Source of the DNA: an uncultured Oxalobacteraceae bacterium
Lineage (GTDB): Bacteria > Pseudomonadota > Gammaproteobacteria > Burkholderiales > Burkholderiaceae_D
Reading direction: 5' to 3'
Assembly (NCBI GenBank): GCA_903862415.1
Contig: CAIOYD010000066.1
Location: 19,731-83,730 of the forward strand
DNA length: 64,000 bases
Under the pieces are notes generated by a model, which was not told where the DNA came from, did not search any database, and saw only the letters and a program-made list of their open reading frames with translations. A program made the position numbers and the translations under genes. Of the stretch, positions 27,147-37,654 are shown in pieces. Each line of letters starts with the position of its first letter. Positions within the stretch are counted from its first letter, which is position 1.

Positions 27147-27965
27147 ATGGCCAGCTATTTACAAGATTCCAAACGCAAGCAAATCACCATCCCCGGCCTG
27201 AGCGCACTCAAAGCACAGGGGCAAAAAATCGCCATGCTGACTTGCTATGACGCCAGCTTTGCTGCACTCATGGATCGCTGCGGCGCGGATGTACTGTTAG
27301 TCGGTGATTCGCTCGGCATGGTTTGTCAGGGACAGCAATCCACCCTGCCGGTGACCATCGCTGACATGGTATATCACACTGCCAGTGTGGCGCGCGGCAA
27401 CCAGAACTGTCTGATTGTGGCCGACATGCCATTTGGCAGTTACTCCACTCCGCAAATGGCCATGGACAATGCCGTGCATCTGATTCAGGCCGGTGCCCAC
27501 ATGGTGAAACTCGAAGGTGGTGCCTGGCTGGCCACGACGATTCAGTTTTTGACTGAAAGGTCGGTACCCGTCTGCGCACATCTGGGTCTGACACCGCAAT
27601 CAGTGCATCAACTCGGTGGTTATAAAGTGCAGGGCAAAACCAGCGCAGCGGCGGATTTACTCAAAGAAGATGCCCAGGCCGTGCAGGCTGCCGGCGCCAC
27701 ATTGCTGGTGCTCGAAGCCATTCCCCGCGATCTGGGACTACAAGTAACTGAACTGCTCGACATCCCGACTATCGGCATAGGCGCTGGTCCGGATTGTTCC
27801 GGCCAGGTGTTGGTGATGCACGATTTGCTGGGTGTATTTCCAGGAAAAAAAGCGCGTTTTGTGAAAAATTTTATGGATGGTCAAACCAGTATCGATGCGG
27901 CCGTCAGTGCCTATGTCGGCGCGGTGAAGGATGGTAGTTTTCCCGCGCCGGAACATTGTTTTTAA
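27147..27965 (+). CDS. panB: 3-methyl-2-oxobutanoate hydroxymethyltransferase
   Basis: The product is 272 aa, family size. The TIM-barrel motifs include [28 protein letters not shown] (Asp ligands for Mg and substrate) and ADMPFGSY, and EAIP and [21 protein letters not shown] follow. It makes ketopantoate in pantothenate/CoA synthesis. panC is not adjacent. It converges with the carbonic anhydrase gene, 15 bases away. Confidence 0.97.
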   Translation: MASYLQDSKRKQITIPGLSALKAQGQKIAMLTCYDASFAALMDRCGADVLLVGDSLGMVCQGQQSTLPVTIADMVYHTASVARGNQNCLIVADMPFGSYSTPQMAMDNAVHLIQAGAHMVKLEGGAWLATTIQFLTERSVPVCAHLGLTPQSVHQLGGYKVQGKTSAAADLLKEDAQAVQAAGATLLVLEAIPRDLGLQVTELLDIPTIGIGAGPDCSGQVLVMHDLLGVFPGKKARFVKNFMDGQTSIDAAVSAYVGAVKDGSFPAPEHCF

Positions 27966-27980
27966 AACGCCAGGCGCGCT

Positions 27981-28658
27981 TTATTCGTACACGGCCAGAC
28001 TTTGTGCCAGATTGGCTGCCAGCATGTCGGGGCTGCTGATATTCATACCCAGATCACTGAGCAAACCATCTTCCAGACCATACACCCAACCATGTATGGT
28101 CAATTCCTGCTCACGTTCCCAGGCATCATGCACGATAGTGGTCTGGCACAGATTGACCACCTGCTCGATCACATTCAATTCACACAAGCGATTTTGTCTG
28201 ACCTGGGGTGCTAACACTTCCCCCAGATAGCGCTCATGTTTTTGCTGTACGTCCTGAACATGTCGCAGCCAGTTATCCGCCAAACCAACACGCTTGCGCT
28301 GCAGTGCTGCATCCACCCCGGAACAGCCGTAATGGCCACAGACAATCACGTGCTTCACCTTGAGCACATCGACCGCAAACTGCAGCACGGATAAACAATT
28401 CAAATCCGAGTGCACCACCACGTTAGCTACATTGCGGTGAACAAATAATTCACCAGGCAACAGTCCGAGTAATTCATTGGCTGGCACACGGCTGTCCGAA
28501 CAACCGATCCACAAATACTCCGGCATTTGCTGGGAAGCCAGCTTGGCAAAAAAATCCGCGTCCTGTGCGGTAATGCTTGCAGCCCATTCACGATTATTCT
28601 GAAATAACTGTTGCGGCGTTAAACCCCGCCCGGTTTTGAGGTTGACTGGACTGCTCAT
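27981..28658 (-). CDS. can: Beta carbonic anhydrase
   Basis: The product is 225 aa from the ATG at 28658, with GGGAG upstream; a longer frame to 28763 lacks a plausible start. Zinc ligands are Cys53 in WIGCSDSRV, His109 and Cys112 in CGHYGCSG, with Asp55 and Arg57 as the catalytic dyad. It interconverts CO2 and bicarbonate to supply carboxylases. Being near panB is common but without a known functional link. Confidence 0.96.
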   Translation of the reverse strand: MSSPVNLKTGRGLTPQQLFQNNREWAASITAQDADFFAKLASQQMPEYLWIGCSDSRVPANELLGLLPGELFVHRNVANVVVHSDLNCLSVLQFAVDVLKVKHVIVCGHYGCSGVDAALQRKRVGLADNWLRHVQDVQQKHERYLGEVLAPQVRQNRLCELNVIEQVVNLCQTTIVHDAWEREQELTIHGWVYGLEDGLLSDLGMNISSPDMLAANLAQSLAVYE

Positions 28659-28804
28659 CGGACTCCCTGACTTGAAAGAATAGTCGCTATTGTATACTAG
28701 TAGACTGCAATGTATAAATAACATGTAATTTACCAATTCCTTCGCCCCCTCCCCTCCTGCCACCTTTCATTCTGCGCTGCATTCACAATTAAAAAACTGT
28801 TGTC

Positions 28805-28822
28805 ATGTCATACAAATGTAAT
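28805..28822 (+). promoter_or_regulatory. PHO-box-like site upstream of the TonB receptor gene
   Basis: ATGTCAT, four bases ACAA, ATGTAAT. The two seven-base repeats start 11 bases apart, as in PhoB sites (CTGTCAT consensus), matching six and five of seven positions. It lies about 85 bases before the start codon. Suggestive only. Confidence 0.45.
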
Positions 28823-28904
28823 GATTTCGACATGTCGTTGAAATATTACAACTCTACGATAGCGCTTTTGTTTGAACCACTATTTACCTCGACAGGAGTT
28901 TTTT

Positions 28905-31160
28905 GTGAATCAGTTTAACCTCAAGCCTTGCACCCTGAATGTCATCCGCGCACTCTCAGCCATGTGCATAATTGCTCCAATCTATGCACACGCTCAACAG
29001 ACTACCGACCTCGGTGTTGTTGGTGCCAGTGGTGCTGGCGCAACTAACACTGCTCCGGTAACCGAAGCCGCCAAAGCTGCGATTTCACAAGCTCCACTGG
29101 AAGCACGTTCAGCACAATCGGTAGTCAGCGACAAATATGTACGCGACTTCATCTCGCCAGTTTCTGACTTCAGTCAGGTATTTCAAGTTACTCCGGGCGC
29201 GTTCAGCTACAGTCCGAACGGCGTTGGCGAAGGCAATTCCGCCACCACCGTGCGCGGCCTGTCTGACAGCCAGTATCTGGTGACGTTTGATGGCATTCCC
29301 TTCAATGACACCAACGGCGTGAGTCATCACTCGTATGTATTTTTCCCGGCCATGGAAATTGGTGGCGCCGTCGTTGATCGCAGCCCGGGCTCAGCCGCGA
29401 CTATCGGCCAGGCTACGTTTGGCGGTTCGCTCAATCTGACTTCACGCGATCTGGAAACCCAGCGTCGCACCAGCATCAGCGGAACTTATGGTACCTGGAA
29501 AACCGGCATGATCGTGTTGGAAAATGAATCCGGTCAGTTCGGCAAAGATGGCGCATCGAATTTACTGGTTAATGCCCAGCAAATGACTTCCGATGGTTAC
29601 ATGACATATGACAGTCAAAACCGTCGTGCCCTGTCAGGTAAATATCAATATATCGCCTCACCGGATACCGTTGTTACCATCTTTGCTTCCTGGATGGATG
29701 TACGCAATCACCAGCTCGATGCCGGCGCACCGACCCGCGCGCAGGTAGCCCAGTTTGGCGCCAACTACCTCAACAGCAACAACAATACCCAGTCCAACTA
29801 TTTCGGCATCAATCTGTATGATGTGGAAACCAGTTTTTCGTATATCGGCGTAATGTCCAATCTGGGCGGCGGCTGGAAAATGGATGAAAAGTTTTATAAC
29901 TACGGTTACCACAATCAACAAAACATTGGTGGCGCGATTCCAACAACAGTGGGTGCCGTTCTGGCAACCGCCAACGTTCCTGCCAACGATACCGGGATTG
30001 ATAAGCTTAACTCTTACCACACCACGGGTAACATCCTGCGTTTCTCGGATCTGACTTCCATGGGTACCTTACGTACCGGCTTGTGGACTGAATATGCCAA
30101 CAGTGCGCGTCACCAGTTCAATTCGAACGTACTCGATGGCTGGCAAGATGAGCCGACACCGCGTTTTTCTGAAACCTATCAAACCACCACGGTACAGCCT
30201 TATGCCGAGTTTGAATTTGATGTCAGCAAACAGCTCAAAATCACACCAGGCCTGAAATTAGCCTATTACCAGCAGCGTTATGATCACCTGCAAGATTTGA
30301 AAAAAGTTGGTCTGCTGGGTGGCACATTGAATAAAGCTACTGGTGTCACTACCGGCGGTATGCCAGATATCCAGAATGACATCACTTACAAAGATGTCTT
30401 GCCTTCATTTGATGCTCATTATCAGTTGCAACCTAACTGGTCTACCTATTTCCAGGCAGCTCAGGGTGATCTGATTCCTCCGACTGGCGTCTTTGACGTA
30501 CCGTTTGCCAAAGTAGCGCAACCACCGAAAGCACAAAAATCCAACACCTATCAAGTTGGCACTGTGTATCAGGCTAATAGCTACAACGTGAATGCCAATA
30601 TTTTCCACGTTACTCTGGATAACAGCTATACCTGCAGCACCAATCCAGCCGATGTGACTACTCAGATTTGCGTTGCCAGCGGTACAGAAACAACTCAGGG
30701 TATCGAAGTAGAAGGTACGGCACTGGTCGGCTATGGCTTCAGTATTTATGCCAATGGCACGGTCGGCTCCACCAAGTACAGCAACGGCGGCTGGGTTGCC
30801 AATGCGCCTAAAGATACCGAAACACTGGGTCTGATTTACACCGATGCCAACTGGGATGCTTCGATTATCACTAAGCGCGTAGGCAAACTGTATGACGACA
30901 GCGGTGCTGGTGCTCCGGGCAATCAGGGTTACACCATCAATCCAGTCTTGTTGACCAATATGTTTGTGAATTACACCATCAGCAATCCAGCTACGTTCGC
31001 CAAAAAAGCCAAAGTACAACTGGCGGTAAACAACCTGATGAACAAGCATAACATCACCTCGATTTCTGGTTCTGGATCGGACGCCAATCCACTTGCTGGC
31101 GACTTGATCACCACTCTGCCAGCACGCAGTGTTGCACTGACACTGACTGCCGATTTCTGA
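28905..31160 (+). CDS. TonB-dependent outer-membrane receptor
   Basis: The product is 751 aa when started at the GTG at 28905, with AGGAG seven bases upstream; a TTG at 28872 would place 11 residues before the signal peptide. The signal peptide ends in AHA near 31. A plug domain (about 80-200) carries TTVRGLSDSQYLVTFDGIPFNDT, and a 22-stranded barrel ends in LTLTADF with terminal Phe, the outer-membrane signature. It lies directly before its own exbB-exbD-tonB set and a lipoprotein phosphoesterase, hinting at uptake of a phosphorylated compound. The substrate is unknown. Confidence 0.9.
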   Translation: MNQFNLKPCTLNVIRALSAMCIIAPIYAHAQQTTDLGVVGASGAGATNTAPVTEAAKAAISQAPLEARSAQSVVSDKYVRDFISPVSDFSQVFQVTPGAFSYSPNGVGEGNSATTVRGLSDSQYLVTFDGIPFNDTNGVSHHSYVFFPAMEIGGAVVDRSPGSAATIGQATFGGSLNLTSRDLETQRRTSISGTYGTWKTGMIVLENESGQFGKDGASNLLVNAQQMTSDGYMTYDSQNRRALSGKYQYIASPDTVVTIFASWMDVRNHQLDAGAPTRAQVAQFGANYLNSNNNTQSNYFGINLYDVETSFSYIGVMSNLGGGWKMDEKFYNYGYHNQQNIGGAIPTTVGAVLATANVPANDTGIDKLNSYHTTGNILRFSDLTSMGTLRTGLWTEYANSARHQFNSNVLDGWQDEPTPRFSETYQTTTVQPYAEFEFDVSKQLKITPGLKLAYYQQRYDHLQDLKKVGLLGGTLNKATGVTTGGMPDIQNDITYKDVLPSFDAHYQLQPNWSTYFQAAQGDLIPPTGVFDVPFAKVAQPPKAQKSNTYQVGTVYQANSYNVNANIFHVTLDNSYTCSTNPADVTTQICVASGTETTQGIEVEGTALVGYGFSIYANGTVGSTKYSNGGWVANAPKDTETLGLIYTDANWDASIITKRVGKLYDDSGAGAPGNQGYTINPVLLTNMFVNYTISNPATFAKKAKVQLAVNNLMNKHNITSISGSGSDANPLAGDLITTLPARSVALTLTADF

Positions 31161-31196
31161 TCAGTCAGTTGTTGTCGAAGTAAATTGTTGTAACTG

Positions 31197-31223
31197 TGGT
31201 GGGCCTGTTTTTCAGGCCCACCA
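31197..31223 (+). terminator. Strong hairpin between the receptor gene and exbB (attenuator-like)
   Basis: An 11-base perfect stem (31197-31207 with 31213-31223) around five T. No U run follows, so it may lower read-through or protect the receptor message rather than terminate fully. This would give more receptor than energiser. Confidence 0.55.
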
Positions 31224-31253
31224 TTTCACCTTAATTACCTGAAAAATACGTCT

Positions 31254-31937
31254 ATGAATATCTCTTACCTGACTGACCTGGCCAATGAATCCGGCGGCAT
31301 CCTTTACGTCATGCTGTTGTTGCTGCTGGTCGCCTTAACCGTGATTGTGGAACGCACCCGTTATCTGGCAGCGATGGAAAAAGGCGGGGAAAAATTAATC
31401 GACAAAGTCAAAAAAGACATGCATCCGCTTGAACAGATCGAATTACCAAAAAAATTATCTCAGCTGCCGCATGCCAAATTATTTTCTGCCGTGCGCCACC
31501 ACAGCAACTGTTCACCCGCCGCACTCAGTAGCCATCTGGAAGAAGCCATCATGCACGAAGTTCCACGGCTAGATCGCAGCCTGTGGATACTCGATACCGT
31601 CATTACTCTGGCACCACTGCTGGGTTTATTTGGCACCATTATCGGCATGTTTAACGCCTTCCACGTATTGGGCGACGCACAAAATGGCTCGGCCCAGGTT
31701 ACCGGCGGGATTGCTGAAGCGCTGGTATCCACCGCCTGCGGCTTAATGATTGCCATGATCGGCTTATTGTTTTTCAACGGCCTGCACAATCGGGTACGCA
31801 TCGTGTTGCATCAGATGGAAACTTTGAAAATCATGATGACCAACCGGCATGAAGCCGCTGAGCTCACGCCAGCGATCAAAGCCAGTCAGGAACAGGCGCA
31901 ACTGCTCGAAATTATTCGTCCGGCAGCGAGGGTCTGA
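31254..31937 (+). CDS. exbB: ExbB/TolQ-family proton channel subunit
   Basis: The product is 227 aa with three membrane helices (about 15-32, 110-133 and 155-175). LGLFGTIIGMFNAFHVLG and GGIAEALVSTACGLMIAMIGLLFFNGL are the ExbB signatures lining the channel. With ExbD it uses the proton gradient to energise TonB. It has a longer N-terminal cytoplasmic segment than average. It heads the exbB-exbD-tonB set serving the receptor upstream. Confidence 0.9.
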   Translation: MNISYLTDLANESGGILYVMLLLLLVALTVIVERTRYLAAMEKGGEKLIDKVKKDMHPLEQIELPKKLSQLPHAKLFSAVRHHSNCSPAALSSHLEEAIMHEVPRLDRSLWILDTVITLAPLLGLFGTIIGMFNAFHVLGDAQNGSAQVTGGIAEALVSTACGLMIAMIGLLFFNGLHNRVRIVLHQMETLKIMMTNRHEAAELTPAIKASQEQAQLLEIIRPAARV

Positions 31938-31938
31938 G

Positions 31939-32337
31939 ATGCGTTACCTGGAAACTAAAAAAGCCCGTATCGAAATCATTCCGATGATCGATATCATGCT
32001 GTTCCTGCTGGTGTTTTTTGCCATGATGACCCTGAAAATGATTCCGACGTCAGGGCATGTCACCAAATTACCGACCAGTTCCACCGCCATCACGATTCCA
32101 CCGCCTAAATTACTGGTCGAAATCACTGTTGATGGTTCATTGCTGGTGGATGGCAATGTACTCACGGCCGAACAGTTAACCTCCTTACTGCGTCAGCGTG
32201 GCAGCAGCAAAACCGCCGTCACCATCGCCGGCAATGAAACGGCTTCACTGCAACAAGTCATGTCAGTCATCGATGCCATCAAACTCGGTGGAGCGACCGA
32301 AATCGGCCTGTCGTCACGCCACGGAGCAGGAAATTAA
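31939..32337 (+). CDS. exbD: ExbD/TolR-family energiser
   Basis: The product is 132 aa from the ATG at 31939; the frame opens earlier inside exbB. ARIEIIPMIDIMLFLLVFFAMMT carries the essential Asp of the single membrane helix, followed by a periplasmic domain. It lies one base after the exbB stop codon and overlaps tonB by one base (TAATG). Confidence 0.9.
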   Translation: MRYLETKKARIEIIPMIDIMLFLLVFFAMMTLKMIPTSGHVTKLPTSSTAITIPPPKLLVEITVDGSLLVDGNVLTAEQLTSLLRQRGSSKTAVTIAGNETASLQQVMSVIDAIKLGGATEIGLSSRHGAGN

Positions 32338-33017
32338 TGGACATGAACACCAGTATGTTAGCGGAACCTGAAACCGAAATTCAACCCAGAGCAGCCCAGG
32401 CCTTCGGACTGGCGGTGCTCATTGAAGTGGCCATGGTCGCCGGAGTTGCACTGATTCTGGCTGGCAGCACCCATCCGCAAACAGCGCAAAGCGAGCCAGT
32501 GCCCCTGACGCTGATGGAAGAACCCGCTCCGCCGGAACCAAAACCGGAAATCAAACCCGTGCCCGTGCCGGTCAAGTTGGTCAGCAAAGTAACACCCCAG
32601 GTGCCAACGCCACCAATGCCACCGGTCGAGCCCACTCCGCCACTGGCGGCTGTGCAGTCGGATATTCCCACCGCTTTTGCCGATCCGGTACCAGCGCCAC
32701 CACCGGCACCGGTGCCAACCAAAGGGAAAGCTGACCCAAATGCTGACTATGCCGGCAAAGTACATGACGCCGTCCAGGCAGCCTATTTTTACCCACCTGC
32801 GGCCGCAGCGATGCGCTTTTCTGGCCGGGTACAGGTAGAATTTGAACTTAAAGACGGCCACGTGATTGAGTCACATGTATTGCAGAGCTGTGGTATCGGC
32901 CTGTTTGACAAAGCCGCCCTGCAGGCCGTACAGGTCGCTCATTATCCAGCGCCACCGGCTCCACTCACTGGGCAGGAGTTACATTATCAACTTTGGGTTG
33001 AACTGGCGACGCATTAA
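32337..33017 (+). CDS. tonB: TonB energy transducer
   Basis: The product is 226 aa. An N-terminal membrane helix lies at about 22-42. A Pro/Val/Lys-rich spacer follows (EPAPPEPKPEIKPVPVPVK and MPPVEPTPP), then a C-terminal domain with YFYPPAAAAMRFSGRVQVEFEL and VAHYPAPPAPL. The protein links the ExbB/ExbD motor to the receptor plug. It is probably dedicated to the receptor in the same operon. A second ATG at 32343 is an alternative start. Confidence 0.9.
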   Translation: MDMNTSMLAEPETEIQPRAAQAFGLAVLIEVAMVAGVALILAGSTHPQTAQSEPVPLTLMEEPAPPEPKPEIKPVPVPVKLVSKVTPQVPTPPMPPVEPTPPLAAVQSDIPTAFADPVPAPPPAPVPTKGKADPNADYAGKVHDAVQAAYFYPPAAAAMRFSGRVQVEFELKDGHVIESHVLQSCGIGLFDKAALQAVQVAHYPAPPAPLTGQELHYQLWVELATH

Positions 33018-33061
33018 GCGGTCAGATAAAACCTGTTTCCGATCTTGAAAGCCGATAGCCC

Positions 33062-34465
33062 ATGTCTTTATTAAAAACTGCCACCACTACAGCGCTGTGT
33101 GTCGTGTATTTAGCCGCCTGCAGCACCACCAAACAAACCATAGCAGTCGGGCCGAAACAAATCCAGTCCGCCTGGGTGGTGGTAGGCGAACATGGTCAGG
33201 CCCAGGCGCGCGTGATTACCAGTGCTGCCACCTGTCCGGACTTACAACAGGATGGCAAATCAACCCCCATGCGCCTGCGTGCAGCCGCAGCAAGCATCGC
33301 GCAACGCAACACCATCAGCAGCGCAGCCGAATCCAAGCCTTCCGAATTTCCGGTGCTGACCTGTGAAGCTAATTTACTTGCCGGCGTCACCCAGCTCAGT
33401 GTGGCGGGAAAACACTTGCCGATTCCCAAAGCGGTACCCTTAAAAATCCTCGTCCTTGGTGACACCGGTTGCCGCCTGAAGTTGGCCGACAATGCTTTTC
33501 AGTCCTGCAATGACAGCGAACAATGGGCCTTTGCCACGGTGGCCAGAACAGCGGCCAGCTTTGCTCCGGATCTGGTGATCCATGTGGGTGATTATCAGTA
33601 CCGCGAAAATCCCTGCCCGGCCGACAAACCGGCCTGTGCCGGCAGTCCCTGGGGCTTTGGCTGGGATACCTGGCAGGCGGATTTCTTTACCCCGGCAGCC
33701 CCCCTGCTGGCCGCCGCACCCTGGGTGATGGCACGTGGCAACCATGAAACCTGTACCCGGGCCGGACAGGGCTGGTGGCGTTTTCTCGATTCACGGCCAT
33801 TACAAGCTGGCCGTGACTGCAATCTGGAAACCAACGACAGACTCGGTGATTACAGTGCGCCGTATGCGGTTGATCTGGGTGCCGGTGCGCAGCTGATTAT
33901 GTTTGATTCGGCTAAAACCAGCGCCAAACCGCTGGCAAAAAATGATCCCGCCTACAGCATTTATCTGGACCAGTTTAAACAGGTGGATCAATTGGCCGAG
34001 CAGGCTGACTTCTCGATTTTTGTTGAACATCATCCGATTCTGGGTTTTGCGCCAGACAAAACTTCGGCCAGCGGTGTGCAGGTCAAACCGGGCAACGCCG
34101 CCATGCAAAGTGTCTTGACGGAACTCCATCCGCAACGTTTATTTGCCCCGAATGTTTCTTTGTTGCTCTCGGGTCATGTGCACCTGTTTGAAGCCATTAC
34201 CTTCAACTCGGACCATCCCATGCAAATCGTCAGCGGCAACGGTGGTTCTTCTCCGGACGTGGATTTACCTGCCAACCTGCCAGCACAGGCAACACCGTTT
34301 CCAGGCGCTGTGGTTGACCAGTTCAACAGCACCAACCAGAGTGGTTTTATGACCATGGAACGTGCCTCAGACACGGCCACCCAGTGGCTCATACGTTCCT
34401 ACGATAAAAAAGGCACCTTGCTGACAACCTGCAATGTCAGCAAACTCAACAAGGAATGTAGTTAG
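33062..34465 (+). CDS. Calcineurin-like metallophosphoesterase, lipoprotein
   Basis: The product is 467 aa. A lipoprotein signal peptide ends in LAAC with Cys20 as the lipidated residue. The five metallophosphoesterase motifs are present in order: VLGDTG, HVGDYQYR, ARGNHE, VEHHP and LSGHVH, binding a two-metal centre. Extra cysteines around NPCPADKPACAG suggest periplasmic or surface folding. Placement after receptor-exbB-exbD-tonB suggests that it cleaves a phosphoester either before or after import. Substrate inferred, not known. Confidence 0.88.
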   Translation: MSLLKTATTTALCVVYLAACSTTKQTIAVGPKQIQSAWVVVGEHGQAQARVITSAATCPDLQQDGKSTPMRLRAAAASIAQRNTISSAAESKPSEFPVLTCEANLLAGVTQLSVAGKHLPIPKAVPLKILVLGDTGCRLKLADNAFQSCNDSEQWAFATVARTAASFAPDLVIHVGDYQYRENPCPADKPACAGSPWGFGWDTWQADFFTPAAPLLAAAPWVMARGNHETCTRAGQGWWRFLDSRPLQAGRDCNLETNDRLGDYSAPYAVDLGAGAQLIMFDSAKTSAKPLAKNDPAYSIYLDQFKQVDQLAEQADFSIFVEHHPILGFAPDKTSASGVQVKPGNAAMQSVLTELHPQRLFAPNVSLLLSGHVHLFEAITFNSDHPMQIVSGNGGSSPDVDLPANLPAQATPFPGAVVDQFNSTNQSGFMTMERASDTATQWLIRSYDKKGTLLTTCNVSKLNKECS

Positions 34466-34550
34466 CCTGCTCCCCTGTCGGTCTCCAACCTGCGGTATAC
34501 TGACGCGCTGACCAGCGACGTCCTTCGTTTTACCCTAAAACAATCATTTC

Positions 34551-34826
34551 ATGCCATCCATCCCCTGCCGCGAGGGCTGCGGTGCCTGCTGTATCGCACC
34601 CTCGATCACTACGCCGATACCGGGTATGCCCAATGGCAAGCCGGCAGGCGTGGCCTGCATACAGCTCGATGAAAACATGCGCTGCCGGATTTTTTTTGAT
34701 CCCCGGCGGCCGGCCTGTTGCGGCGGCCTGCAACCTTCCACCGAGATGTGTGGTCAGAACAAACAACAGGCGATCCAATGGCTGACTGAGTTAGAATTGG
34801 CTACCCGCCCGGCCACTGGAAATTAG
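34551..34826 (+). CDS. YkgJ-family cysteine-cluster protein
   Basis: The product is 91 aa. Cys residues are arranged CREGCGACC at 6-14, with further Cys near 36, 45, 56-57 and 67 (CIQL, CRIFF, ACCGGL and MCGQ). This is the CxxxCxxCC zinc or iron chelate family (YkgJ). Function unknown. It lies 16 bases upstream of recQ, so probably cotranscribed. Confidence 0.88.
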   Translation: MPSIPCREGCGACCIAPSITTPIPGMPNGKPAGVACIQLDENMRCRIFFDPRRPACCGGLQPSTEMCGQNKQQAIQWLTELELATRPATGN

Positions 34827-34841
34827 AATGGATTTGTACCA

Positions 34842-36650
34842 ATGAAACAAGCAGCACTCGCCTTACTTCAAAGTGTTTTTGGTTACCCCGCCTTCCGTGG
34901 CTCCCAGGCGGACATCATTGATCACGTGGTCCAGGGCGGTGATGCGCTGGTACTCATGCCAACCGGCGGCGGAAAATCGCTCTGTTACCAACTCCCTGCC
35001 ATGCTGCGCGACGGTGTCGGCATTGTGGTGTCGCCCCTGATCGCCCTCATGCAGGATCAGGTCGATGCACTGGCCGAAGTCGGTGTACGCGCTGCCTTTC
35101 TGAATTCCACCCAGACGTTTGGGCAGGCACTGGCGATCGAACAAAAAATGCGTCAGGGCGAACTCGATCTGGTGTATGTAGCACCGGAACGGCTGCTGAC
35201 CCAACGTTGTCTGGAATTGCTCGAAGTCTGTCCGATTTCCCTGTTTGCCATCGATGAAGCTCATTGCGTTTCTCAATGGGGACACGATTTCCGTCCCGAA
35301 TACATCAAACTCTCGGTACTGCATGAGCGTTTCCCGCAAATTCCACGCATCGCCCTCACCGCCACCGCTGATCAGGCCACCCGCGCCGAAATCATCAGCC
35401 GCCTGCAACTGGAAAATGCCTTACAGTTTGTCTCATCCTTCGACCGCCCCAATATCCGTTACCGCATCGTCGAAAAAGCCAGCGGCCGCCAACAGCTACT
35501 GGATTTTCTACAGGCTGAACATGTCCAGGATGCGGGTATCGTGTATTGTCTGTCACGCAAAAAAGTGGAAGAAACGGCGGAATTTCTCAATCAGCACGGT
35601 GTCACTTCGCTTCCCTATCACGCCGGACTGGACATCAAAATACGCACCCGGAATCAGGCGCGGTTTCTGCGCGAAGACAGCATCGTCATGGTCGCCACCA
35701 TTGCCTTTGGCATGGGCATAGACAAACCCGACGTACGTTTTGTCGCCCATCTGGATATTCCCAAAAGCATAGAAGGTTATTATCAGGAAACCGGTCGAGC
35801 CGGTCGCGACGGTCTGCCAGCCAATGCCTGGATGGCTTACGGCCTGCAGGACGTGGTGCAGCAACGGCGTATGATCGAAGAATCCGAAGCTGATGAAAAC
35901 TACAAACGCCTGCAAAGCGGCAAACTCGATGCCATGCTGTCGCTGTGTGAAACCATCCATTGCCGGCGACTGCACCTGTTGCGCTATTTTGGTCAGCACG
36001 ACAGCACCCAGCCCTGCGGCAACTGCGATGTCTGCCTCCATCCGCCCAGCGCCTTTGATGCCAGCGTCGTCACTCAGCAACTACTCTCAGCCATCTACCG
36101 GGTAGACCAGCGCTTTGCGGCCGGTCATGTGATTGATGTCTTGCGCGGCATCGACAGTGAACGGGTACAGCAATGGCGCCATGATCAACTATCCACCTTT
36201 GGCATTGGCGCTGAGCGCAGCGAAGCCGAGTGGCGCGCCATTATCCGCCAGGCAATTGCCCTGGGCCTGGTCAACGTAGATTACGAATCCTACAACGCCT
36301 TAAAGCTCACCGAAACCTCACGCGCCGTCCTCAAGGGACAACAATCGGTGCAAATGCGCAAATACGAAAAACCGCAAAAACCGAGCAAGAAAAAAGCCAG
36401 TGTCGGCTATATCGAAACCGATCTCAGTCCACAAGGTCAACAAATTTTTGAAAAACTGCGCAGCTGGCGTATGGAAACCGCACGTCTGCACAATGTTCCG
36501 GCGTATGTGATTTTTCACGACAGTACCCTGCGTGACATTGCCAAAGCCAACCCCAGCACGCTGTCCGATCTGCGCGGCGTCAGTGGCGTGGGCGAAAAAA
36601 AACTCGCCACGTATGGCGAGCAGATCGTCGAACTGGTGACATCACTTTAA
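34842..36650 (+). CDS. recQ: ATP-dependent DNA helicase RecQ
   Basis: The product is 602 aa. Superfamily 2 motifs: the Q/0 motif [10 protein letters not shown], Walker [14 protein letters not shown] at about 41-53, DEAH in [19 protein letters not shown], motif III LTATAD and motif [13 protein letters not shown] zinc-binding helix-hairpin is seen as [12 protein letters not shown] winged helix and an HRDC domain follow (about 525-600). It unwinds forks and recombination intermediates. Confidence 0.97.
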   Translation: MKQAALALLQSVFGYPAFRGSQADIIDHVVQGGDALVLMPTGGGKSLCYQLPAMLRDGVGIVVSPLIALMQDQVDALAEVGVRAAFLNSTQTFGQALAIEQKMRQGELDLVYVAPERLLTQRCLELLEVCPISLFAIDEAHCVSQWGHDFRPEYIKLSVLHERFPQIPRIALTATADQATRAEIISRLQLENALQFVSSFDRPNIRYRIVEKASGRQQLLDFLQAEHVQDAGIVYCLSRKKVEETAEFLNQHGVTSLPYHAGLDIKIRTRNQARFLREDSIVMVATIAFGMGIDKPDVRFVAHLDIPKSIEGYYQETGRAGRDGLPANAWMAYGLQDVVQQRRMIEESEADENYKRLQSGKLDAMLSLCETIHCRRLHLLRYFGQHDSTQPCGNCDVCLHPPSAFDASVVTQQLLSAIYRVDQRFAAGHVIDVLRGIDSERVQQWRHDQLSTFGIGAERSEAEWRAIIRQAIALGLVNVDYESYNALKLTETSRAVLKGQQSVQMRKYEKPQKPSKKKASVGYIETDLSPQGQQIFEKLRSWRMETARLHNVPAYVIFHDSTLRDIAKANPSTLSDLRGVSGVGEKKLATYGEQIVELVTSL

Positions 36651-36655
36651 AAATA

Positions 36656-37393
36656 TTATTTTTTAAGGAACACCAAATCCCAGACCCCGTGACCCAACTT
36701 CAGGCCACGGTTTTCAAACTTGGTTACCGGACGATAAGATGGACGCGGCGCAAAGCCATCGGCACTGTTTTGCAGAGCCGGTTCAGCGCCTAACACGTCC
36801 AGCATTTGCAGCGCGTATTCTTCCCAGTCAGTCGCGCAGTGCAAATAACCACCCGGCGCCAGCCTTGAAGCCAGCAACTGCACCATCGGTGCCTGAATCA
36901 AACGACGTTTATTATGCCGCGCCTTATGCCACGGATCGGGAAAAAACACATGTACACCGGCAAGCGAATTAGGTGCAATCATGTGGGTGAGCACTTCAAA
37001 GGCATCGTGCTGAATAATACGTTCATTGCTGAGCTGCATTTCACCGATCAGTTTGAGCAGACTGCCCACACCTGGGGTATGCACTTCGACGCCAATAAAA
37101 TCTTTTTCCGGCATACCGGCCGCAATCAAAGCACTGGTCTCGCCCATACCAAAACCAATTTCAAACACCAGCGGGGCACTCCGTCCGAAGATGGCTGCGG
37201 CATCGAGCTCCGCCTTTTGATAGGGCACACAAAACTGCGGCCCAAGCAATTCCAGCGCCCGTGCCTGACCACTGGAAACCCGTCCGGCACGGGTCACAAA
37301 GCTGCGGATACGATGCTCGGCCGGATCGTAAAACATCGGTTTATCGGTAGCAGCCGTCAGTGGTTCGGCCTCAGGTGTTTTTTGGGATGTCAT
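36656..37393 (-). CDS. trmB: tRNA (guanine-N7)-methyltransferase
   Basis: The product is 245 aa, longer than the minimal TrmB by an N-terminal tail of about 35. The SAM-binding FEIGFGMGE motif lies near 75-83, and [20 protein letters not shown] is the catalytic FPDPW signature. It methylates G46 of tRNA. It converges with recQ five bases away. Confidence 0.95.
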   Translation of the reverse strand: MTSQKTPEAEPLTAATDKPMFYDPAEHRIRSFVTRAGRVSSGQARALELLGPQFCVPYQKAELDAAAIFGRSAPLVFEIGFGMGETSALIAAGMPEKDFIGVEVHTPGVGSLLKLIGEMQLSNERIIQHDAFEVLTHMIAPNSLAGVHVFFPDPWHKARHNKRRLIQAPMVQLLASRLAPGGYLHCATDWEEYALQMLDVLGAEPALQNSADGFAPRPSYRPVTKFENRGLKLGHGVWDLVFLKK

Positions 37394-37654
37394 AGCTTAT
37401 TAGCAAAAATTCGATGGGTAAACGCAGTTCAGGCACGATTCTAACATTAGCGCCTGTTTCGCGGTTGCCGAACAGCAAATCTGAAACGGATCGGTACAAC
37501 CACAAAAACCAACAGGGAATTTTCTGCAACGGCTACGCTGTTGATTTCAACTAGTTTTGGCATTTTTTCATCGGCATGAAACTTATCGCATTTTTGCAAA
37601 TCACTTACTGACTGTATTCAAACATACAGGTTGAACTTTAACGAAAGGAAATTT

